Assembly: GCF_021271205.1 (NCBI RefSeq)
Contig: NZ_JAIWKS010000019.1
Coordinates: 1-34,378 of the forward strand
Source of the DNA: Pseudomonas uvaldensis
GTDB taxonomy: Bacteria > Pseudomonadota > Gammaproteobacteria > Pseudomonadales > Pseudomonadaceae
Length of the DNA stretch: 34,378 nucleotides
Direction of reading: 5' to 3'
Below, in pieces: positions 31,238 to 34,378 of the stretch (positions are counted from its first letter, which is position 1; every line of letters starts with the position of its first letter). The position numbers and the translations under genes were made by a program. The notes beneath the pieces were generated by a model that had not been told where the DNA came from, ran no database searches, and was given only the letters and a program-made list of their open reading frames with translations.

Positions 31238-31266
31238 GTATAACAGAGTCGCATGACCACGCCCAA
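31238..31266 (-). promoter_or_regulatory. Candidate sigma-70 promoter for the JmjC-MFS operon
   Basis: On the minus strand TTGGGC (31266-31261) and TTATAC (31243-31238) are separated by exactly 17 bp. The -10 element lies about 34 bp before the JmjC start codon, so the leader would be short. Sequence match only; no experiment. Confidence 0.45.
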
Positions 31267-31293
31267 GCGCCGCAAAGCCCGGTTTCCCGCCGT

Positions 31294-31313
31294 TGTCCCT
31301 GCTTCCCATGACA
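31294..31313. promoter_or_regulatory. syr-syp-type box between the JmjC gene and the Ser NRPS
   Basis: TGTCCCT, six bases, CATGACA: 20 bp with the spacing of the syr-syp box and a near-exact left half-site. The dyad is symmetric enough to serve either direction. It is 90 bp upstream of the JmjC start and about 257 bp upstream of the NRPS start. Confidence 0.5.
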
Positions 31314-31569
31314 GACACCGCGCAACGGATCCTCTAATTTTTTCCCACCTTGTGAAGGGATATCAGGCGCGGTCGGAAGGCAATGCGACCCATCGAAAGG
31401 CCACGACACGCCCCGCGACGACGCCATCGCACCAGGCCCCTGTCCACCCGCCCCGATGTCCCTGCCCACAACTATTTGCATCCCGCCGATTGGCAGTCGC
31501 CCAGGCCTCCATGCACCGCCATTCGAACGGAGACAAACCTCAATTGATTCTGCCTGCAGGTGCTCCGAA

Positions 31570-34378
31570 ATGGATTCGTCGACCCAAATGTTGCCCACGC
31601 AAGACTGCGCCACCCACGAACTGGCCTCTGTCCAGCAGGGCATCTGGCTCGACCAGATCGCGCACCCGGACCTGCCCTACTACAACATCGGCATGTCCCT
31701 GGAAATCAAGGGCGAGATCGACATCCCGCTGTTCGAGAAAGCCATCGAGCTGGTTGCCAACAACCACGACGCACTGCGTCTGAGCTTCAGCCATGAGGGA
31801 GGCATGGGTCGCCAACGGGTCTTGCCCGAAGTCAAGGTCAAGCTGGAGGTGGTGGAATTCACCGAGGCCGAAGCCGACGCTGGCCTGGCCATGGAGTACC
31901 TGCGCAACGCCTTCCGCCAGCCGTTCGAGTCGTTGACCGGTCAACTCTGGGAAGCACGCATGGTGCGCTGCGGCCCGAACCGTCATTACTGGCTGAACCG
32001 TTACCATCACCTGGTGGCCGATGGCATCAGCGTGGCACTCATCGGTCACGCTGTGGGAGCCGCCTACAATGGCTTGCTGGCAGGTCACGAGGAAGTGCCG
32101 GAAGGTCACTCCTATCTCTCGTTCCTGGAGGACGACCGGGCCTATCTGCAATCGTCCCGCTATGAGCGTGATCGCGAGTTCTGGCAGGAAACCTACGCAC
32201 AACTGCCGCCTTCGCTGCTGCAACGCCGGGCCGACTTCAAAACCGGCCAGGCCAATGAGCTGGCCCCCAGTGCCCAGGTCCAGGCGATGCTGCCCCGGGC
32301 GCTGTACAACGCCCTGACCCAGTTCGCCAGCGAGCGCAGCCTGTCGGTGGCCCATGTGCTGATCAGCGTCGTCGCCACCTATTTCTGCCGCACCGTGGGC
32401 GTCGATGAAATGGTCATCGGCATGCCCGTGCACAACCGCACCAACGCTCGCACCAAGGAAACCGCAGGGATGTTTTCCTCGGTCAGCCCGATTCGCCTGC
32501 CCGTCGACACGGATGCTTCGCTGCTGGACTTGATGAACACCGCCGGTAGTCAATTGCGTCGCTGCTACCGCCACCAGCGGTTCCCGATTGCCGAACTCAA
32601 TCGCTTGCTGCGCCTGGCACAGACCGGCCGCCGGCAGCTCTTCGATGTTTCGCTGTCGTTCGAAAGCCTGGACGGGGACGATCAGTTCGGTGGCACCTCG
32701 TCCACGGTGATCACCATGGACAACGGCTACGAACAGACGCCCATGGCGATCTTCGTGCGTGACTACCATCCTTTCGAAGACGTGCACCTGGACTTCAACT
32801 TCAACACCGCCTATTTCAGCCTGGAAGAAGCCCGGTACCTGCAAGATCGCATTGTCTCGATGCTCGAAGCGGTACTGGAGCATCATGACACCCCGGTGGG
32901 ACGCTTCCCGCTCATGAGCCAGGCCGAGCGGCGCCACCTGCAAGTCGACTTCAACGCCACGACCCGCGACTACCCCCGCAATGTGCTGATCCATGAACTG
33001 TTCGAGCAGCAGGCCGAACAGCGCCCGGAAGCCTGCGCGGTGCGCGGCGACGGCGGGCCGTTGCTCAATTACGGCCAGCTCAACCGCCAGGCCAACCAGT
33101 TGGCCCATCGCCTGATCGAACTCGGCGTGAAGCCGGATGACCGGGTGGCCGTGTGCCTCAGGCGCGGGGCGGACATGGTGGTTGCCCTGCTGGGCATCCT
33201 CAAGGCCGGTGGCGCCTACGTGCCCATCGACCCGGACCTGCCGAGCGCTCGCCAGGCCTACATGCTCGACGACAGTGCGCCCCGCGCCGTGCTGAGCAGC
33301 CAGGCGCTGCGCGAACACCTGCCATCGATGAACGTGCCGGTACTGGCGCTCGACGATGACGAGCGTATCGCTCAACCCGAACACAACCCGGACCCGCAAG
33401 TCCTTGGCCTGACGCCGAAACACTTGGCCTATGTGCTCTACACGTCCGGTTCCACCGGCCTGCCCAAAGGGGTGATGAACGAGCACCTGGGCGTGGTCAA
33501 TCGCCTGCTCTGGGCGCGGGACGAGTATGGCGTCGACACCAGCGACCGGGTCCTGCAGAAAACCCCGTTCGGTTTCGATGTATCGGTCTGGGAGTTTTTC
33601 CTGCCGCTGCTGGCCGGTGCCGAACTGGTCATGGCGCGTCCCGGCGGCCACCAGGAACCGGATTACCTGGCGCACGTGATGCGCGAGGCAAGCATTACGA
33701 TGATGCATTTCGTGCCATCGATGCTCGACCTGTTTCTGGAACACCGCGACAGCCAGGACTTCCCCGCGTTGCGCCGGGTGCTGTGCAGCGGCGAAGCCCT
33801 GCCTCGCAGCCTGCAACGTCGCTTCGAAGGTCAACTGGCCGGTGTCGAATTACATAACCTGTACGGGCCGACCGAGGCGGCCATCGACGTGACCGCCTGG
33901 CACTGCCGCCCCAGCGATCCCGGTGAAAGCGTGCCCATCGGCAAGCCGATCGCCAACATTCGGATGCACGTGCTCGATGCCCGTGGCGAACCCCAACCAC
34001 TGGGCATCGCCGGGGAAATCCACATCGGCGGCATCGGCGTGGCCCGAGGCTACCTGAACCAGCCGGAACTGAGCGCCGAACGCTTCATCGCCGACCCGTT
34101 CAGCAGTGACCCGAATGCACGCCTGTACAAGACCGGCGACCTGGGCCGCTGGCTGGCCAATGGCGCGCTGGAATACCTGGGCCGCAATGACTTTCAGGTG
34201 AAGATCCGCGGCCTGCGCATCGAAATCGGTGAAGTCGAAGCGGCCCTGGCGTTGTGCCCAGGCGTCCGTGAGGTGGTGGTCATCGCCCGCGAGGACAGCC
34301 CCGGCCAGCCCGACAGCAAGCGCCTGGTGGCCTATCTCTGCGGCGAGCCGGCCAGTGCCGAACAACTGCGCAGCGCAT
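31570..34378 (+). CDS. Non-ribosomal peptide synthetase, first module (starter C, A for Ser), 3' end outside window
   Basis: 936 residues visible, open to the right edge. ATG 31570 is preceded by AGGTG seven bases upstream; ATG 31588 in the same frame is a weaker alternative. The N-terminal C domain (ELASVQQGIWLDQ... onward) has no carrier before it and has HHLVADG at 146-152, as expected for a lipo-initiating starter domain. The A domain has YTSGSTGLPKGV near 625 and the pocket D-V-W-H-L-S-L-I-D, the classical serine code. The sequence stops before core A10, so no carrier domain is seen. Known: all syringomycin-family nonapeptides begin with acylated Ser, made by SyrE. Together with syrB1-B2-C and syrP this makes a SyrE-like synthetase the best guess, but module number and the A-less last module that accepts 4-Cl-Thr are out of view. 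Confidence 0.95.
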   Translation, partial: MDSSTQMLPTQDCATHELASVQQGIWLDQIAHPDLPYYNIGMSLEIKGEIDIPLFEKAIELVANNHDALRLSFSHEGGMGRQRVLPEVKVKLEVVEFTEAEADAGLAMEYLRNAFRQPFESLTGQLWEARMVRCGPNRHYWLNRYHHLVADGISVALIGHAVGAAYNGLLAGHEEVPEGHSYLSFLEDDRAYLQSSRYERDREFWQETYAQLPPSLLQRRADFKTGQANELAPSAQVQAMLPRALYNALTQFASERSLSVAHVLISVVATYFCRTVGVDEMVIGMPVHNRTNARTKETAGMFSSVSPIRLPVDTDASLLDLMNTAGSQLRRCYRHQRFPIAELNRLLRLAQTGRRQLFDVSLSFESLDGDDQFGGTSSTVITMDNGYEQTPMAIFVRDYHPFEDVHLDFNFNTAYFSLEEARYLQDRIVSMLEAVLEHHDTPVGRFPLMSQAERRHLQVDFNATTRDYPRNVLIHELFEQQAEQRPEACAVRGDGGPLLNYGQLNRQANQLAHRLIELGVKPDDRVAVCLRRGADMVVALLGILKAGGAYVPIDPDLPSARQAYMLDDSAPRAVLSSQALREHLPSMNVPVLALDDDERIAQPEHNPDPQVLGLTPKHLAYVLYTSGSTGLPKGVMNEHLGVVNRLLWARDEYGVDTSDRVLQKTPFGFDVSVWEFFLPLLAGAELVMARPGGHQEPDYLAHVMREASITMMHFVPSMLDLFLEHRDSQDFPALRRVLCSGEALPRSLQRRFEGQLAGVELHNLYGPTEAAIDVTAWHCRPSDPGESVPIGKPIANIRMHVLDARGEPQPLGIAGEIHIGGIGVARGYLNQPELSAERFIADPFSSDPNARLYKTGDLGRWLANGALEYLGRNDFQVKIRGLRIEIGEVEAALALCPGVREVVVIAREDSPGQPDSKRLVAYLCGEPASAEQLRSA

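Larger units (their letters stand above)
31205..31569. other. Divergent control region between the JmjC gene and the Ser-loading NRPS
   Basis: 365 bp with no convincing gene. It contains a sigma-70-like promoter for the JmjC gene (31238-31266), a syr-syp-type dyad (31294-31313), an AT-rich CTCTAATTTTTT patch shortly after the dyad that could be the NRPS -10 region, and the AGGTG ribosome site of the NRPS. The distance from dyad to NRPS start (about 257 bp) predicts a long leader. Confidence 0.55.

Noticed and set aside
29064..31243. Plus-strand frames of 397 and 377 codons opposite the MFS and JmjC genes
   Set aside because: Low-complexity Gln/His/Arg-rich translations typical of antisense frames; the minus-strand genes have clear family motifs and coupled starts.
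31540..33834. Minus-strand frame of 764 codons opposite the Ser NRPS
   Set aside because: Antisense of the C and A domains. It also overlaps the NRPS ribosome site and control region, and has no identifiable domain.

Overview
The window is high-GC Pseudomonas DNA, most likely from the P. fluorescens/P. corrugata/P. syringae side of the genus. It holds part of a cyclic-lipopeptide locus of the syringomycin plus syringopeptin/corpeptin type. The identification rests on three proteins whose lengths and catalytic residues match the SyrB1-SyrB2-SyrC chlorothreonine system, next to a SyrD-type exporter, a SyrP-type hydroxylase and two giant NRPS genes. No species call is possible from this evidence.

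Left part (1-15357, minus strand): the first five modules of a large NRPS, continuing off the left edge. Read from the substrate-pocket residues, the modules predict Thr (probably becoming Dhb), Pro-like, Ala, Leu, Ala. A Dhb-Pro start is known from syringopeptins, corpeptins and tolaasins, so this looks like the long-peptide synthetase. Condensation domains 2-4 are of the dual epimerization/condensation type and domain 5 is LCL, predicting D,D,D,L for residues 1-4. Upstream in the same orientation are a SyrD/PvdE-family ABC exporter and a SyrP-like Fe(II)/2-oxoglutarate hydroxylase.

Centre-left (18774-22847, plus strand): syrB1-syrB2-syrC. SyrB1 activates and tethers Thr, SyrB2 chlorinates its methyl group, and SyrC moves 4-Cl-Thr to the nonapeptide synthetase. 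The spacer between syrP and syrB1 carries dyads resembling the syr-syp box, and similar dyads lie before both NRPS genes.

Middle (22902-27960): genes with no obvious link to peptide synthesis. They are a GFA-family protein, a small DUF2790 secreted protein, the cyanate operon cynTS with divergent cynR and a perfect palindrome between them, and azlC-azlD-araC.

Right part (28065-34378): a minus-strand group of a JmjC/cupin-8 protein, an MFS exporter (start and stop overlap with the JmjC gene) and an aspartyl/asparaginyl beta-hydroxylase-like protein. Divergent from it is the start of a second NRPS (C-A, Ser pocket) running off the right edge. Ser is the first residue of all syringomycin-family nonapeptides, so this is a good candidate for the SyrE-like synthetase that would use 4-Cl-Thr and 3-OH-Asp. 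The last modules that would prove it are not in the window. No thioesterase domain, LuxR regulator (SalA/SyrF type), tRNA, rRNA, CRISPR array or transposase is visible.
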